Counted from the stretch's first letter, positions 18,104 through 28,736 are shown. The stretch is 64,000 bases of DNA from Bradyrhizobium diazoefficiens (GCF_016612535.1 NZ_JAENXS010000002.1:248001-312000); one strand, 5' to 3'. Notes: a model not told the origin generated them from the letters alone. A program made the numbers and translations.

Positions 18104-18356
18104 TTCGATGTTCCAATCACAGGATTGTGCGCGCGACGATGTTACGCGCGTTCGCAGTGTACGTCGCGCAGAAGGCATTGGAACTGCTGAATAGTCTTGT
18201 TTCAAAGGGTGTCCCGAACGCGCTGCTAAATCCTCATTAATGACACGCGGGCCTTTGGCGCGAACTGTTGCGTCGAGGTTACAGCAATTCCGTCGAGCGC
18301 TGGTATGACGTCGCTACGGCCCGGGGGCCTAACGACGAAACTGGAACGGGATTCAA

Positions 18357-19076
18357 ATGAACAAGAATTTGTTGCTTGCCGCTGTGAGCCTTGTCGCGCT
18401 CAGCGCGACTGCGCCGGCGCTGGCTGCTGACCTCGCTGCGCGGCCTTACACCAAGGCGCCGGCGATGATCGCGACCGTCTATGACTGGAGCGGCTTCTAC
18501 ATCGGTATCAACGGCGGCGGCGGTTCATCGCACGCGACCTGGGATCTGGTCGGATTCGGTCGCGACGGTTCGCACGATGCGACCGGCGGCACGGTCGGTG
18601 GTCAGGTCGGCTATCGCATGCAGTCCGGCCAGTTCGTGTTCGGCGTGGAAGGCCAGGGCAACTGGGCCGACTTCTCCGGCAGCCACATTGGCGCGATCTC
18701 CGGTTTCACCAACCACACCAAGATCGATTCGTTCGGTCTGATCACGGGCCAGGTCGGCTACGCCTGGAACAACGTCCTGCTCTACGCGAAGGGCGGTGCG
18801 GCTGTGGTTGGCACCAAGTACGACGCCTCGTTCGGCGGCGCGACGGCTTCGGCCAGCGACACCCGTTGGGGCGGCACCATTGGTGCTGGCATCGAATTCG
18901 GCTTCGCTCCGAACTGGTCGGTCGGCGCCGAGTACAACCACATCTTCCTGGGTGGCAAGGATCAGACCCTGACCGGCGGCCTCGGTGTTTTCGCCGTCAA
19001 CACCAAGCAGGACGTCGACATGGGTCTCGTCCGCCTGAACTACAAGTTCGGCGGCCCGATGATCGGCAGGTACTAA
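18357..19076 (+). CDS. Omp25/Omp31-like outer membrane beta-barrel protein
   Basis: A 239-residue porin-like protein: signal peptide (NLLLAAVSLVALSATAPALA), then the Rhizobiales Omp25/31 pattern (DWSGFYIGINGGGG; GGQVGYRMQSGQFVFGVEGQ; FGFAPNWSVGAEYNHIFLG), and a final aromatic-rich strand ending in GRY. It forms an eight-stranded barrel in the outer membrane. It stands alone with its own terminator, indicating a single-gene transcript, probably highly expressed. Confidence 0.93.
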   Translation: MNKNLLLAAVSLVALSATAPALAADLAARPYTKAPAMIATVYDWSGFYIGINGGGGSSHATWDLVGFGRDGSHDATGGTVGGQVGYRMQSGQFVFGVEGQGNWADFSGSHIGAISGFTNHTKIDSFGLITGQVGYAWNNVLLYAKGGAAVVGTKYDASFGGATASASDTRWGGTIGAGIEFGFAPNWSVGAEYNHIFLGGKDQTLTGGLGVFAVNTKQDVDMGLVRLNYKFGGPMIGRY

Positions 19077-19107
19077 GAGACAGTCGCTTCGCAGGAAGCG
19101 ATCGTGG

Positions 19108-19136
19108 AAAGCCCCGGCCTTGCGCCGGGGCTTTTT
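19108..19136 (+). terminator. Rho-independent terminator of the porin gene
   Basis: An 11-base-pair stem, AAAGCCCCGGC (19108-19118) with GCCGGGGCTTT (19124-19134), a 5-base loop and a run of T residues. It starts 32 bases after the porin stop codon. This is the clearest intrinsic terminator in the window. Confidence 0.92.
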
Positions 19137-19249
19137 GTTGTGCTCATTCAGCGAGTTAACCATTCTGTTTTGAGTTACTCCATATAGCTTGACTCCTGAG
19201 AACGAAATGAGAACAATGTTCTTCATACGTTCTAGTGATGGAGCAAGCC

Positions 19250-19348
19250 ATGTTCAGGATTTTCGTGGAAGAAGCCGCTGCACTGACGTCGATCACGCTG
19301 TTCGTCGGGATGATCGCGATCTGGGCCCAAGTCATCCCGCAGCTCTGA
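19250..19348 (+). CDS. Conserved-looking 32-residue membrane microprotein
   Basis: A short open frame encoding MFRIFVEEAAALTSITLF, then VGMIAIWAQVIPQL. It has one hydrophobic helix (about residues 11-28) preceded by two glutamates, consistent with a single-pass membrane peptide. GGAG at 19240-19243 lies seven bases before the ATG; an in-frame ATG at 19238 would add four residues. I recall similar short peptides in Bradyrhizobium, but I cannot check conservation here. It lies between the porin terminator and dnaE. Confidence 0.55.
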   Translation: MFRIFVEEAAALTSITLFVGMIAIWAQVIPQL

Positions 19349-19542
19349 TCCCGCCGCTTTTGCCACCCGGGCCCCTTATTGGCCCTTGGGGAAAACCGGG
19401 ATGAGGCGGCCGGTCGGCGGCTGCGGCGTGGACTCTGGCGCGGCGAGCCCGCACCATTGTGAGGCGAGTCGGCCGGGCCCGTGCATGATGCCTCGAGGGG
19501 CCGGCGACCGCTCCACCCATCGCAAGAGGCCGTCACGCGACC

Positions 19543-22500
19543 ATGCCGAGCGCCGGATTTGTCCACCTTCACGTTCACTCGGCCTATTCCTTGCTCAAGG
19601 GCTCGATCAAGATCGCCAAGCTCGCCGAGCTTGCGAAGAAGGATCACCAGCCGGCTCTGGCGCTGACCGACACCGACAATCTGTTCGGTGCGCTGGAGTT
19701 CTCCGACAAGATGGCGGGCTCCGGCATCCAGCCTATCGTCGGCTGCGAGCTCGCAATCGATTTCGGCGACCAGGATCCCAATGCGCGCAACGCGCTTCCG
19801 CCTGCGCGCGTGGTGCTGCTGGCCGCGCAAGAGCGCGGCTATCGCAGCCTGATGCGGTTGAATTCGCGCGCGTTCCTCGAATCGCCGGACAGCCACGCGC
19901 CGTTCATCAGGTTCGATTGGTTCGACGGCGAGACCGAAGGCCTGATCGCGCTGACGGGTGGGCCCGATGGGCCGATCTCGCTCGCGCTTGCCTCGGGTCA
20001 GGCTGAAATAGCGGCGGCGCGCTGCGAACGTCTCGCCGGCCTGTTCGGCGATCGCTTCTACATCGAATTGCAGCGCCACAACCTCGACAAGGAACGGCGC
20101 GTCGAGAGCGCCCTGGTCGACATCGCCTATTCCAAAGGCCTGCCGCTGGTTGCGACCAACGAGCCGTATTTCGCGTCGACCGACGATTACGAGGCACATG
20201 ACGCACTGCTCTGCATCGCCGGCGGCCGGCTGATCGCCGAAACCGAGCGCGAGCAGCTGACGCCGGATCACCGCTTCAAGACCCGCGCCGAGATGGCGGT
20301 GCTGTTCGCCGACATTCCCGAGGCGCTCGCCTCGACGGTCGAGATCGCCGAGCGCTGCTCGTTCCGCCCGATGACGCGCAAGCCGATCCTACCGTTCTTC
20401 ACCGTCGGCGCCGCGGCAAGCTCCGACGCCGCCGCGGTCGAGGCGGCCGAGCTGAAGCGGCAGGCCGAGGAGGGGCTCGCCAATCGCCTTAGCGTCCACG
20501 GCCTGTCGCAGGGCACGACGGACGAGGACTACAGCAGCCGCCTGGCGTTCGAGCTCGACGTCATCATGCGCATGAAGTACGCGGGCTACTTCCTGATCGT
20601 GTCCGACTTCATCAAATGGGCGAAGGGCCAGGGCATTCCTGTCGGGCCGGGCCGCGGCTCCGGCGCAGGCTCGCTGGTCGCCTGGGCGCTGACCATCACC
20701 GACCTCGACCCGATCAAGTTCGGCCTGCTGTTCGAGCGCTTCCTCAATCCCGAGCGTGTCTCGATGCCGGACTTCGACATCGACTTCTGCCAGGACCGCC
20801 GCGGCGAGGTGATCCAATACGTCCAGCAGCGCTACGGCCGTGACCAGGTCGCGCAGATCATCACCTTCGGTACGCTGCAGGCGCGCGGCGTGCTGCGCGA
20901 CGTCGGCCGCGTGCTGCAAATGCCCTATGGCCAGGTCGACAAGCTGACGAAACTCGTGCCGCAGAATCCGGCCGCGCCGGTGACGCTCGCGGCTGCGATC
21001 GAGAGCGAGCCGAAACTTCAGGCGTTCCGCGACGAGGATCCCGTGGTGGCGCGCGCCTTCGACATCGCGCAGCGCCTCGAGGGCCTGACCCGCCACGCCT
21101 CGACGCACGCGGCCGGCATCGTGATCGGCGATCGCCCCTTGAGCGAACTCGTGCCGATGTACCGCGATCCCAAGTCGGACATGCCGGTGACCCAGTTCAA
21201 CATGAAATGGGTCGAGCCGGCCGGCCTCGTCAAGTTCGACTTCCTCGGCCTGAAGACGCTGACCGTGCTCGACGTCGCGTGCAAATTGCTCAAGCCGCGC
21301 GACATCCATGTCGATCTCGCGACACTGCCGATCGACGATGCCGAGAGCTACCAGATGCTGGCGCGCGGCGAAGTGGTCGGCGTGTTCCAGGTTGAAAGCC
21401 AGGGGATGCGACGCGCGCTGGTCGACATGCGCCCCGACCGTTTCGAGGACATCATCGCGCTGGTCGCACTGTATCGCCCCGGCCCGATGGCGAACATCCC
21501 GACCTATTGCGCGCGCAAGCACGGCGACGAGGAGCCGGAATATCTCCATCCCGTGCTCGAGCCGATCCTGAAGGAGACCTTCGGCGTCATCATCTACCAG
21601 GAACAGGTGATGCAGATCGCGCAGGTAATGTCGGGCTATTCGCTCGGCGACGCCGACCTGTTGCGCCGCGCCATGGGCAAGAAGATCCGGGCCGAGATGG
21701 ACAAGCAGCGCGACATCTTCGTCGCGGGCGCGGTCAAGAATAACGTGCCGAAGGCCCAGGCCGAGACCATCTTCGAGCTGCTGGCGAAATTCGCCGATTA
21801 CGGCTTCAACAAGAGCCACGCAGCAGCCTATGCGCTGGTGTCCTATCACACCGCCTATATGAAGGCGCATTATCCGGTGGAGTTCATCGCGGCGTCGATG
21901 ACGCTCGATCTCAACAATACCGACAAGCTCTCCGAATTCCGCTCCGAGGCGCAGCGGCTCGGCATCAAGGTCGAGCCGCCGAACATCAACCGGTCCGGCG
22001 CCACCTTCGAGGTCGGCGACAAGACGATCTACTACGCGCTCGCCGCGCTGAAGGGCGTCGGCATCCAGGCCATCGACCAGATCATCGAGGAGCGGACCAA
22101 GCGGGGATTGTTCACCTCGCTCGCCGACTTCGCCGCGCGCGTCAATCCGCGCGCGATCAACAAGCGCATCATTGAAAGTCTCGCCGCCGCCGGCGCCTTC
22201 GACACGCTGGAGCCGAACCGCGCCCGCGTCTTCGCCGGTGCGGATTCGATCCTCGCCGCCTGCCAGCGTGCGCATCAGGCCGAGTCCATCGGCCAGAACG
22301 ACATGTTCGGCATGTCGGCCGACGCACCGAGCATCATGCTGCCGCAGATCGAGCCGTGGCTGCCGGCCGAGCGGCTGCGCCGCGAATACGACGCGATCGG
22401 CTTCTTCCTGTCGGGGCATCCGCTCGATGATTATGCCACGGTGCTGAAGCGGCTGCGGGTGCAGAGCTGGGCGGAGTTCTCGCGTGCGGTGAAGACCGGC

Positions 22501-23040
22501 GCCACCGCCGGCAAGGTCGCGGCCACCGTGGTGTCGCGGATGGAGCGGCGCACCAAGACCGGCAACAAGATGGGCATCATGGGGCTCTCCGATCCCACGG
22601 GTCATTTCGAGGCGGTGCTGTTTTCCGAGGGCCTCGCGCAATATCGCGACGTGCTGGAGCCGGGCGCCGCGGTGCTGCTCCAGCTCGGTGCCGAGCTCCA
22701 GGGCGAGGACGTCCGCGCTCGCGTGCTGCATGCCGAGCCGCTGGATGACGCCGCCGCCAAGACGCAGAAGGGCCTGCGCATCTTCGTGCGCGACACCAAG
22801 CCGCTGGACTCGATCGCCAAGCGTCTGGCCGGACCTGAAGGCGCGAACGGCGCTACATCAAAGCTCGGCAGTCCCGGCATCGCGCCGCGCTCCAACGGCG
22901 ACGGCGAGGTCTCGCTGGTGATGATGCTCGACCTCGAGACCGAGGTCGAGATGAAGCTGCCCGGCCGTTTCAAGGTCTCGCCGCAGATCGCAGGCGCCAT
23001 CAAGGCCGTCGCGGGTGTGGTGGACGTGCAGCAATTGTAG
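19543..23040 (+). CDS. dnaE: DNA polymerase III alpha subunit
   Basis: A 1165-residue replicative polymerase. The N-terminal PHP domain is visible at VHLHVHSAYSLLKGS and ALTDTDNLFGALEF; the polymerase catalytic region has GPGRGSGAGSLVAWAL and the acidic MPDFDIDF (about residues 406-412), and a late GVGIQAIDQIIEE marks the helix-hairpin-helix region. An OB-fold part lies near residue 1000. Length is normal for DnaE1. The start used is the ATG at 19543; no strong upstream ribosome binding site was seen. Confidence 0.97.
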   Translation: MPSAGFVHLHVHSAYSLLKGSIKIAKLAELAKKDHQPALALTDTDNLFGALEFSDKMAGSGIQPIVGCELAIDFGDQDPNARNALPPARVVLLAAQERGYRSLMRLNSRAFLESPDSHAPFIRFDWFDGETEGLIALTGGPDGPISLALASGQAEIAAARCERLAGLFGDRFYIELQRHNLDKERRVESALVDIAYSKGLPLVATNEPYFASTDDYEAHDALLCIAGGRLIAETEREQLTPDHRFKTRAEMAVLFADIPEALASTVEIAERCSFRPMTRKPILPFFTVGAAASSDAAAVEAAELKRQAEEGLANRLSVHGLSQGTTDEDYSSRLAFELDVIMRMKYAGYFLIVSDFIKWAKGQGIPVGPGRGSGAGSLVAWALTITDLDPIKFGLLFERFLNPERVSMPDFDIDFCQDRRGEVIQYVQQRYGRDQVAQIITFGTLQARGVLRDVGRVLQMPYGQVDKLTKLVPQNPAAPVTLAAAIESEPKLQAFRDEDPVVARAFDIAQRLEGLTRHASTHAAGIVIGDRPLSELVPMYRDPKSDMPVTQFNMKWVEPAGLVKFDFLGLKTLTVLDVACKLLKPRDIHVDLATLPIDDAESYQMLARGEVVGVFQVESQGMRRALVDMRPDRFEDIIALVALYRPGPMANIPTYCARKHGDEEPEYLHPVLEPILKETFGVIIYQEQVMQIAQVMSGYSLGDADLLRRAMGKKIRAEMDKQRDIFVAGAVKNNVPKAQAETIFELLAKFADYGFNKSHAAAYALVSYHTAYMKAHYPVEFIAASMTLDLNNTDKLSEFRSEAQRLGIKVEPPNINRSGATFEVGDKTIYYALAALKGVGIQAIDQIIEERTKRGLFTSLADFAARVNPRAINKRIIESLAAAGAFDTLEPNRARVFAGADSILAACQRAHQAESIGQNDMFGMSADAPSIMLPQIEPWLPAERLRREYDAIGFFLSGHPLDDYATVLKRLRVQSWAEFSRAVKTGATAGKVAATVVSRMERRTKTGNKMGIMGLSDPTGHFEAVLFSEGLAQYRDVLEPGAAVLLQLGAELQGEDVRARVLHAEPLDDAAAKTQKGLRIFVRDTKPLDSIAKRLAGPEGANGATSKLGSPGIAPRSNGDGEVSLVMMLDLETEVEMKLPGRFKVSPQIAGAIKAVAGVVDVQQL

Positions 23041-23175
23041 AATTCGCGCCTGCCAGCTGAACCCCGCGTTGGTGCGTGATCTTCGCAAGCGGACACTATT
23101 CATGGTTGCGCCTTGCGCTGCTTGCGCGCACCTTGCGGGAGGCAAGGGGTCGGCAGAGAATGCAGGGAGAGAATC

Positions 23176-23916
23176 ATGTGCGAGCGATGTTCTGAAGGCG
23201 CGTCCGATCTGATCGCCCCGTCGCGGCGGTCTGCGATGCTGCTCGCTGCGTCGGCGCTGGGCGTTGCCTTCACCGGTAGAGCCTTCGCCAAGGAAACCAA
23301 GGCGCCACCTAAACCCCAGAATGTGCTGTCGCCCGACGCAGCGCTGAAGCGGTTGATGGAAGGCAATGCCCGCTACGCCGACGGCGTGTCGCGGCGCCAC
23401 GATTTCAAGCACGAGCGCGAGGCGCTGGCCGGCGGCCAAAATCCATTCGCGGCCGTCCTGAGCTGCGCCGATTCACGCATCGCGCCGGAATATGCTTTCG
23501 ACACCGGCCGCGGCGATCTCTTCGTCTGCCGCGTTGCCGGCAATTTTGCCGGCACTGAGACCATCGCCAGCATGGAATATGCGGTCGCCGTGCTCAACAC
23601 GCCGATGATCCTGGTGCTCGGTCACGATGCTTGCGGCGCGGTCGATGCGACGCTGAAGGCGATCAAGGACGGCAAGCCGCCGCCGGGCCACATTCCCTCG
23701 CTAGTCGATGCGATTGCGCCCGCCGCAAAAGCTGCGATGCAGCAGGGCGGGGACCTCCTCGACAAGGCGATCCGGCAGAACGTGATCGACAATGTCGCGA
23801 AGCTGAAATCCGCCGCGCCGATCCTTAATGCGGCCGTGGAGCAGGGCAGACTGAAGATCGTCGGTGGCATCTACCGGCTCACGACCGGGAAGGTGGAGCT
23901 GATCGCGCAGGGCTGA
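23176..23916 (+). CDS. Exported beta-class carbonic anhydrase
   Basis: A 246-residue beta-carbonic anhydrase. Zinc ligands are Cys97 and Asp99 (SCADSR), His150 and Cys153 (GHDACG), the usual beta-class set. The N-terminus has a twin-arginine-like signal (SRRSAMLLAASALGVAFTGRAFA), so it is probably exported folded to the periplasm, unlike most cytosolic beta enzymes. It converts CO2 and bicarbonate. The ATG 23176, after a GGGAGAGA site, is preferred over the upstream 23113 frame start. Confidence 0.88.
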   Translation: MCERCSEGASDLIAPSRRSAMLLAASALGVAFTGRAFAKETKAPPKPQNVLSPDAALKRLMEGNARYADGVSRRHDFKHEREALAGGQNPFAAVLSCADSRIAPEYAFDTGRGDLFVCRVAGNFAGTETIASMEYAVAVLNTPMILVLGHDACGAVDATLKAIKDGKPPPGHIPSLVDAIAPAAKAAMQQGGDLLDKAIRQNVIDNVAKLKSAAPILNAAVEQGRLKIVGGIYRLTTGKVELIAQG

Positions 23917-23967
23917 AGCTTACGTAAAAGGCTGAAGCTTGAGCAAAGGGCCGAGGCTTACGCGGAG
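23911..23967 (+). repeat. Three imperfect 19-base tandem repeats at the carbonic anhydrase end
   Basis: Units start at 23911, 23930 and 23949 with the pattern GGCTGAAGCTT(A/G). The first includes the carbonic anhydrase stop codon. The third is more diverged (GGCCGAGGCTTACG). Confidence 0.7.
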
Positions 23968-24100
23968 CTGACGCTGGACGCCGAGGCGGGCGGGGTGCCA
24001 TGCCGTCGCCTCAATCCGAGCCTTTCGTTCAAGTGCCGTTCAGCCGGCTGAGCATCTCATGCGTGGTGGCACCTTAACAACAATAACGGGCGAGCAAGCT

Positions 24101-26470
24101 ATGCGCGGGACACACAAGGTCTTCATCTGCTTCCTTCTGCCGATCCTGTTGGTTGCGGGCGCGCTCACACCAGTTCGCGCGCAGCAGCAGGAGAAGCGCA
24201 TCGCGCTCGTGGTCGGCAACGGCGCCTATGCCAAATCGCCGCTGGCAACCACCGCCAACGATGCCGGCCTGATCGCGCAGACGCTGCAGGCGGCGGGCTT
24301 CGACGTGGTCGGCGCGCGCGATCTCGACGGCGACACGCTGCGCAAGAGCTTTCGCGATTTCATCCAGAAGGCGCAGGCCTCGGGCCCCGGCACCGTCGCG
24401 ATGATCTATCTGGCGGGCTATGGCGTGCAGCTTGCCGGCGAGAACTATTTCATCCCGGTCGATTCCAGCATCACGCGTGACACCGACATTCCGACCGAGG
24501 CGCTGCGCATCGGCGACTATGCCCGCCAGCTTGCCTCGATCCCGCTCAAGGCCAACATCGTCGTGCTCGACGCCGCGCGCGCGCAGCCCTTCGTCGAGGG
24601 CGGCCAGCAGCCGATCGCGAGCGGGCTGGCGCTGGTCGAGCCCGATCCGAACATGCTGATCGCCTTTAACGCCGCGCCCGGCACGGTGGCGCCGGAGGAG
24701 CCGGGGCCCTACGGCATCTATGCGCAATCGCTCGCCGAGATGATCCGCACCGGCGGCCTATCGCTGCCGGAGGTGTTCGACCGCGTTCGCCTGCGCGTCA
24801 ACGAGGCCTCGAAGGGCGCGCAGGTGCCGTGGGACGACCAGAAGGTCGCCGCGCAATTTGCCTTCTTCGAGCGCGCCCCCGACGCGCCGCCGCCGCAGGC
24901 CGCACCCGACCAGGTCGCCGCGATTCGGAACAAGCCAATCCGCGATCTCGGCGTGCAGGACGCCTATGCGGCCGCGCTCGAGCGCGACACGCTGCCGGCC
25001 TATGAGGACTTTCTCGCCGCCTATCCCGGCGATCCCCTCGCCAAGCGCGTGATGGCGATCGTCGCGGCGCGCCGCGAGGCGATCACCTGGCGACGGAGCT
25101 ATCGCACCGACACGCCCGACGCCTATTGGTCATATCTGCGCCGCTATCCGCGCGGGCCGCATGCGGGCGATGCACGGCGCAGGCTTGCGATCCTGACCGC
25201 GCCGATCGAGCCGCCGCCGACCTTCGCGATGATGGACTATGACGTGCCTCCGCCGCCGCCCGAGGAGATCGTCTATGTCGACCGTCCCGTGCTGTATTTC
25301 AGCGATCCCGATTTCGGCTTCGCGCCACCGCCGCCGCCGCCGGTTTATTATCTGCCGCCGCCGCCGCCGGACTTCGTCGTGCTGGCGCCGCCGCTCGCCG
25401 TCGTTGGGCTGTTCGTGCTGCCGCAGCCGGTCTTCGTGCCGATCCCGGTGTTCGTCAGGCCGCCGGTCTATGTCGCGCCGCCGCCGAACAACATCATCTA
25501 CCAGAACATCCACAACACCACGGTCATCAACACCGTGATCAACCATGCGCCGGCACCGCCGCCGGCCGGGAATATCGCGGCCGCAGCGACCGTGGCAGCG
25601 AATGGGGCCGGCCGAGCGGGCGCGTTGACGCCGGTGCCCGGCGCTGTCAGGCAACAGGCGTTGGCGATCCAGACCAACCCGAAGCAGCAGCTCAAGCCGA
25701 GCCAGGCCGCATTCGTCAGCAACCCCACGGCAAAGCCGGCGACGATGCTCGTAAAGCCGGTCAACGCCACGCCGACTGCAATCGCGCCACAGACGGCGCC
25801 GGCGGTCGGCCACGCGCTTCCGGTTCCGGGCAGCCAGAACACGCCGCCGGCACCGCCCGCCGCAGCCGGACTGCCGCCGAACCGCCTGGCGCCGACGGCA
25901 AGGGCGCCCGCCAACGGCCTGCCGGAGGTTCATCCCAATCAGGCTCATCCCAATGCAGCGACGGCGCCAGCCAACGCGACCGCTCCGGCCAATGCTGCCA
26001 CCGCACCGACCGCCAAGCCGCCCGTAGCGCAAACGCCGGCAGTCGGCGGGCGGGAGCCGCGGGCGAAATCATTGGCGCATGAGCCAGCGGTGACCCCACC
26101 GACCACGCCCCCGGCGGGCAAGCCAGCGGTGACCTCAGTGAAGCCGACGACGCCGCCGCCGGTCGCTGCGCGCGAGCCGATCAAGCCACAGAATCTGCGA
26201 GCCGCCCCGCGACCCGCGCAGGCGGCAAAACCGGCGCCGGCCCCGCCGCGTCCGCAGGCGGTCGCAAGGCCGACGCCTCAGCCTCCGCCGCGGATAGCTG
26301 CGCCGCCACCGCGGCCGCCTGTCGCTGCCGCACGGCCCGCGCCGCCGCCGGCGGCCCGTCCAGCGCCGCCACCGCCGCCCCGGGTGGCTGCGGCCCCACC
26401 GCGACCGGCCGCGCCGCCGCCGCGCCCTGCGGCCCCGAAGAAATGCCCACCCAACCAGCCAAAGTGCTAG
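24101..26470 (+). CDS. Secreted caspase-fold protein lacking both catalytic residues, with Pro-rich tail
   Basis: A 789-residue protein with a signal peptide ([17 protein letters not shown]) and a caspase-like p20 domain ([46 protein letters not shown]). Active members have AGHG and LDAC; here these read AGYG (Tyr107) and LDAA (Ala159), so the His-Cys dyad is gone. It is probably a non-enzymatic pseudo-protease. Residues from about 370 on are unusually rich in Pro and Ala (PPPPP runs, [12 protein letters not shown]), resembling a cell-wall spanning or assembly region. The upstream in-frame start at 24059 is not preferred. Confidence 0.82.
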   Translation: MRGTHKVFICFLLPILLVAGALTPVRAQQQEKRIALVVGNGAYAKSPLATTANDAGLIAQTLQAAGFDVVGARDLDGDTLRKSFRDFIQKAQASGPGTVAMIYLAGYGVQLAGENYFIPVDSSITRDTDIPTEALRIGDYARQLASIPLKANIVVLDAARAQPFVEGGQQPIASGLALVEPDPNMLIAFNAAPGTVAPEEPGPYGIYAQSLAEMIRTGGLSLPEVFDRVRLRVNEASKGAQVPWDDQKVAAQFAFFERAPDAPPPQAAPDQVAAIRNKPIRDLGVQDAYAAALERDTLPAYEDFLAAYPGDPLAKRVMAIVAARREAITWRRSYRTDTPDAYWSYLRRYPRGPHAGDARRRLAILTAPIEPPPTFAMMDYDVPPPPPEEIVYVDRPVLYFSDPDFGFAPPPPPPVYYLPPPPPDFVVLAPPLAVVGLFVLPQPVFVPIPVFVRPPVYVAPPPNNIIYQNIHNTTVINTVINHAPAPPPAGNIAAAATVAANGAGRAGALTPVPGAVRQQALAIQTNPKQQLKPSQAAFVSNPTAKPATMLVKPVNATPTAIAPQTAPAVGHALPVPGSQNTPPAPPAAAGLPPNRLAPTARAPANGLPEVHPNQAHPNAATAPANATAPANAATAPTAKPPVAQTPAVGGREPRAKSLAHEPAVTPPTTPPAGKPAVTSVKPTTPPPVAAREPIKPQNLRAAPRPAQAAKPAPAPPRPQAVARPTPQPPPRIAAPPPRPPVAAARPAPPPAARPAPPPPPRVAAAPPRPAAPPPRPAAPKKCPPNQPKC

Positions 26471-26679
26471 CGGGCAGGGCGGAATTGCCGGATTGGGTCT
26501 TTCGGTGGCGGCAAAAGCCCCGAAAGGCCCTTATTTCCTTGCGTCTGGCCGAAATCGCGCTATACAGCCGGCCATCTCACACGGAAGCATGGCTCACAAG
26601 GCCGTCCGGTGGCAGCCGGGGCGACAACGCTCCGTTTTGCTCACACGCTTCCGGAGGAACCAACCGGAGAATTAGAACG

Positions 26680-27675
26680 ATGGCACTACCCGATTTCACT
26701 ATGCGTCAGCTCCTCGAAGCTGGCGTACACTTTGGTCACCAGTCTCACCGCTGGAATCCGAAAATGGCTCCGTTCATTTTCGGCGCTCGCAACAACATTC
26801 ACATCGTCGACCTCGCCCAGACCGTGCCGCTGCTGCACACGGCCTTGCAGGCTGTCAGCGACACGGTTGCCAAGGGCGGTCGCATCCTGTTCGTCGGCAC
26901 CAAGCGCCAGGCGCAGGACGGCGTCGCGGACGCGGCCAAGCGCTGCGCGCAGTATTTCGTCAATTCGCGCTGGCTCGGCGGCACGCTGACCAATTGGAAG
27001 ACGATCTCGGCTTCGATCAAGCGCCTGCGTCATCTCGACGACGTGCTGGCCGGTGGCGAAGCCTCCTCCTACACCAAGAAGGAGCGCCTGACGCTTCAGC
27101 GCGAGCGCGACAAGCTCGATCGCTCGCTCGGCGGCATCAAGGACATGGGCGGTCTGCCCGACCTGATCTTCGTGATCGACACCAACAAGGAAGACATCGC
27201 GATCCAGGAAGCCCAGCGGCTCAACATCCCGGTCGCCGCGATCGTCGACACCAATTCCGACCCGAAGGGCATCACCTATGTGGTGCCGGGCAATGACGAC
27301 GCCGGCCGCGCCATCTCGCTCTATTGCGACCTGATCGCGCGTGCGGCGATCGACGGCATCTCGCGCGCCCAGGGCGATTCGGGCATCGATGTCGGCGCCT
27401 CGACCCGTCCGCTCGCCGAAGAGCTGCCGGCCGCCCCGTCGAGCGGCTTCCAGGGCCTTGCCGGTCCGCGCGGCACCGCCGACGACCTCAAGAAGCTCCC
27501 GGGCGTGTCGGGTGCGATCGAGAAGAAGTTCAACGACCTCGGCATCTTCCATTATTGGCAGCTCGCCGAGCTCGACCACGACACCGCGCATACGATCGGC
27601 GAAAATGTCGGTCTGCCGAGCCGCGCGGATGCCTGGGTTGCCAAGGCCAAGGCGCTGACCGCGGAAGCGGAATAG
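26680..27675 (+). CDS. rpsB: 30S ribosomal protein S2 with C-terminal extension
   Basis: A 331-residue S2 protein (start [46 protein letters not shown]). E. coli S2 is about 240 residues; the extra 90 residues include [20 protein letters not shown], which looks like a helix-hairpin-helix-type module. Such extensions are usual in Rhizobiales. ATG 26680 follows CCGGAGGAAC-type sequence about 20 bases upstream. It heads the translation/envelope block. Confidence 0.96.
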   Translation: MALPDFTMRQLLEAGVHFGHQSHRWNPKMAPFIFGARNNIHIVDLAQTVPLLHTALQAVSDTVAKGGRILFVGTKRQAQDGVADAAKRCAQYFVNSRWLGGTLTNWKTISASIKRLRHLDDVLAGGEASSYTKKERLTLQRERDKLDRSLGGIKDMGGLPDLIFVIDTNKEDIAIQEAQRLNIPVAAIVDTNSDPKGITYVVPGNDDAGRAISLYCDLIARAAIDGISRAQGDSGIDVGASTRPLAEELPAAPSSGFQGLAGPRGTADDLKKLPGVSGAIEKKFNDLGIFHYWQLAELDHDTAHTIGENVGLPSRADAWVAKAKALTAEAE

Positions 27676-27811
27676 TCAAAAAGAGCGATCGATTGGCCGG
27701 ACAGGGTCCGGCCACCATTTCATTCAGTTGACGCGAATTCCTGAGATGGACCGCGGCGGGGCAATTGGAGCCGCGCCGCGGCGAACCGGCAGGCAAGAAG
27801 GATTTTCAACG

Positions 27812-28735
27812 ATGGCAACGATCACTGCTGCGATGGTCAAGGATCTGCGCGAGTCCACCGGCGCAGGCATGATGGACTGCAAGGCCGCGCTGACCGAAAA
27901 CGACGGCAACATGGAAGCGGCGCAAGACTGGCTCCGCAAGAAGGGCCTGTCGAAGGCCGCCAAGAAGTCGGGCCGCGTCGCGGCCGAGGGCCTGATCGGC
28001 GCGCTCACCAAGGGCACCAAGGGCGTCGTGGTCGAGGTCAATTCCGAGACCGACTTCGTCGCGCGCAACGGCCAGTTCCAGGGTCTGGTCAAGATGATCG
28101 CCCAAGTCGCTTTCGACGTCGGTGCCGATGTCGAGAAGATCAAGGCCGCCAAGATCGGCGACGTCACGGTCGAAACTGCGATCAATGACGCGATCGCCAC
28201 CATCGGCGAGAACATGACGCTGCGCCGGGCCGCTGCGCTCGAAGTGAGCCAGGGCGTGGTGTCTAGCTACGTCCACAACGCAGTGGTCGAAGGCGCGGGC
28301 AAGATTGGCGTGATAGTGGCACTGGAATCGCCCGGCAAGGCCGACGAACTAGCTGTGCTCGGCCGCCAGCTCGCAATGCATGTCGCCGCCGCCAAGCCGT
28401 TGGCGCTGGATCCGACCGGTCTGGATCCGGCGGTCGTCAAGCGCGAGAAGGACGTGCTGGCCGACAAATATCGCCAGCAGGGCAAGCCCGAGAACGTCAT
28501 CGAGAAGATCGTCGAGTCGGGCCTGAAGACCTACTACAAGGAAGTCTGTCTGCTGGATCAAGCCTTCATCCACGATAGCGGCAAGTCAGTTGCCCAGGCG
28601 GTGAAGGAAGCCGAGGGTAAGATCGGCGGCCCGATCAAAATCGCGGGCTTTGTGAACTATGCTCTCGGCGAGGGAATCGAGAAGCAGGAAAGCGACTTTG
28701 CGGCCGAAGTCGCCGCCGCCAGCGGCAAGAAGTAA
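27812..28735 (+). CDS. tsf: Elongation factor Ts
   Basis: A 307-residue guanine nucleotide exchange factor for EF-Tu. The N-terminal signature is [20 protein letters not shown] and [16 protein letters not shown], followed by the conserved [10 protein letters not shown]. Length matches alphaproteobacterial EF-Ts. AGAAGGA precedes the ATG. It lies 136 bases after rpsB, the classical rpsB-tsf pair. Confidence 0.97.
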   Translation: MATITAAMVKDLRESTGAGMMDCKAALTENDGNMEAAQDWLRKKGLSKAAKKSGRVAAEGLIGALTKGTKGVVVEVNSETDFVARNGQFQGLVKMIAQVAFDVGADVEKIKAAKIGDVTVETAINDAIATIGENMTLRRAAALEVSQGVVSSYVHNAVVEGAGKIGVIVALESPGKADELAVLGRQLAMHVAAAKPLALDPTGLDPAVVKREKDVLADKYRQQGKPENVIEKIVESGLKTYYKEVCLLDQAFIHDSGKSVAQAVKEAEGKIGGPIKIAGFVNYALGEGIEKQESDFAAEVAAASGKK

Positions 28736-28736
28736 G

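Noticed and set aside
19348..19543. GC-rich segment between the microprotein and dnaE as a possible non-coding RNA
   Set aside because: Some short inverted sequences are present, but no clear terminator or conserved RNA structure could be identified by eye.
20389..22731. 780-codon minus-strand frame inside dnaE
   Set aside because: It is antisense to a clear dnaE gene and rich in His/Arg/Asp from complementary codon bias; no domain is visible.
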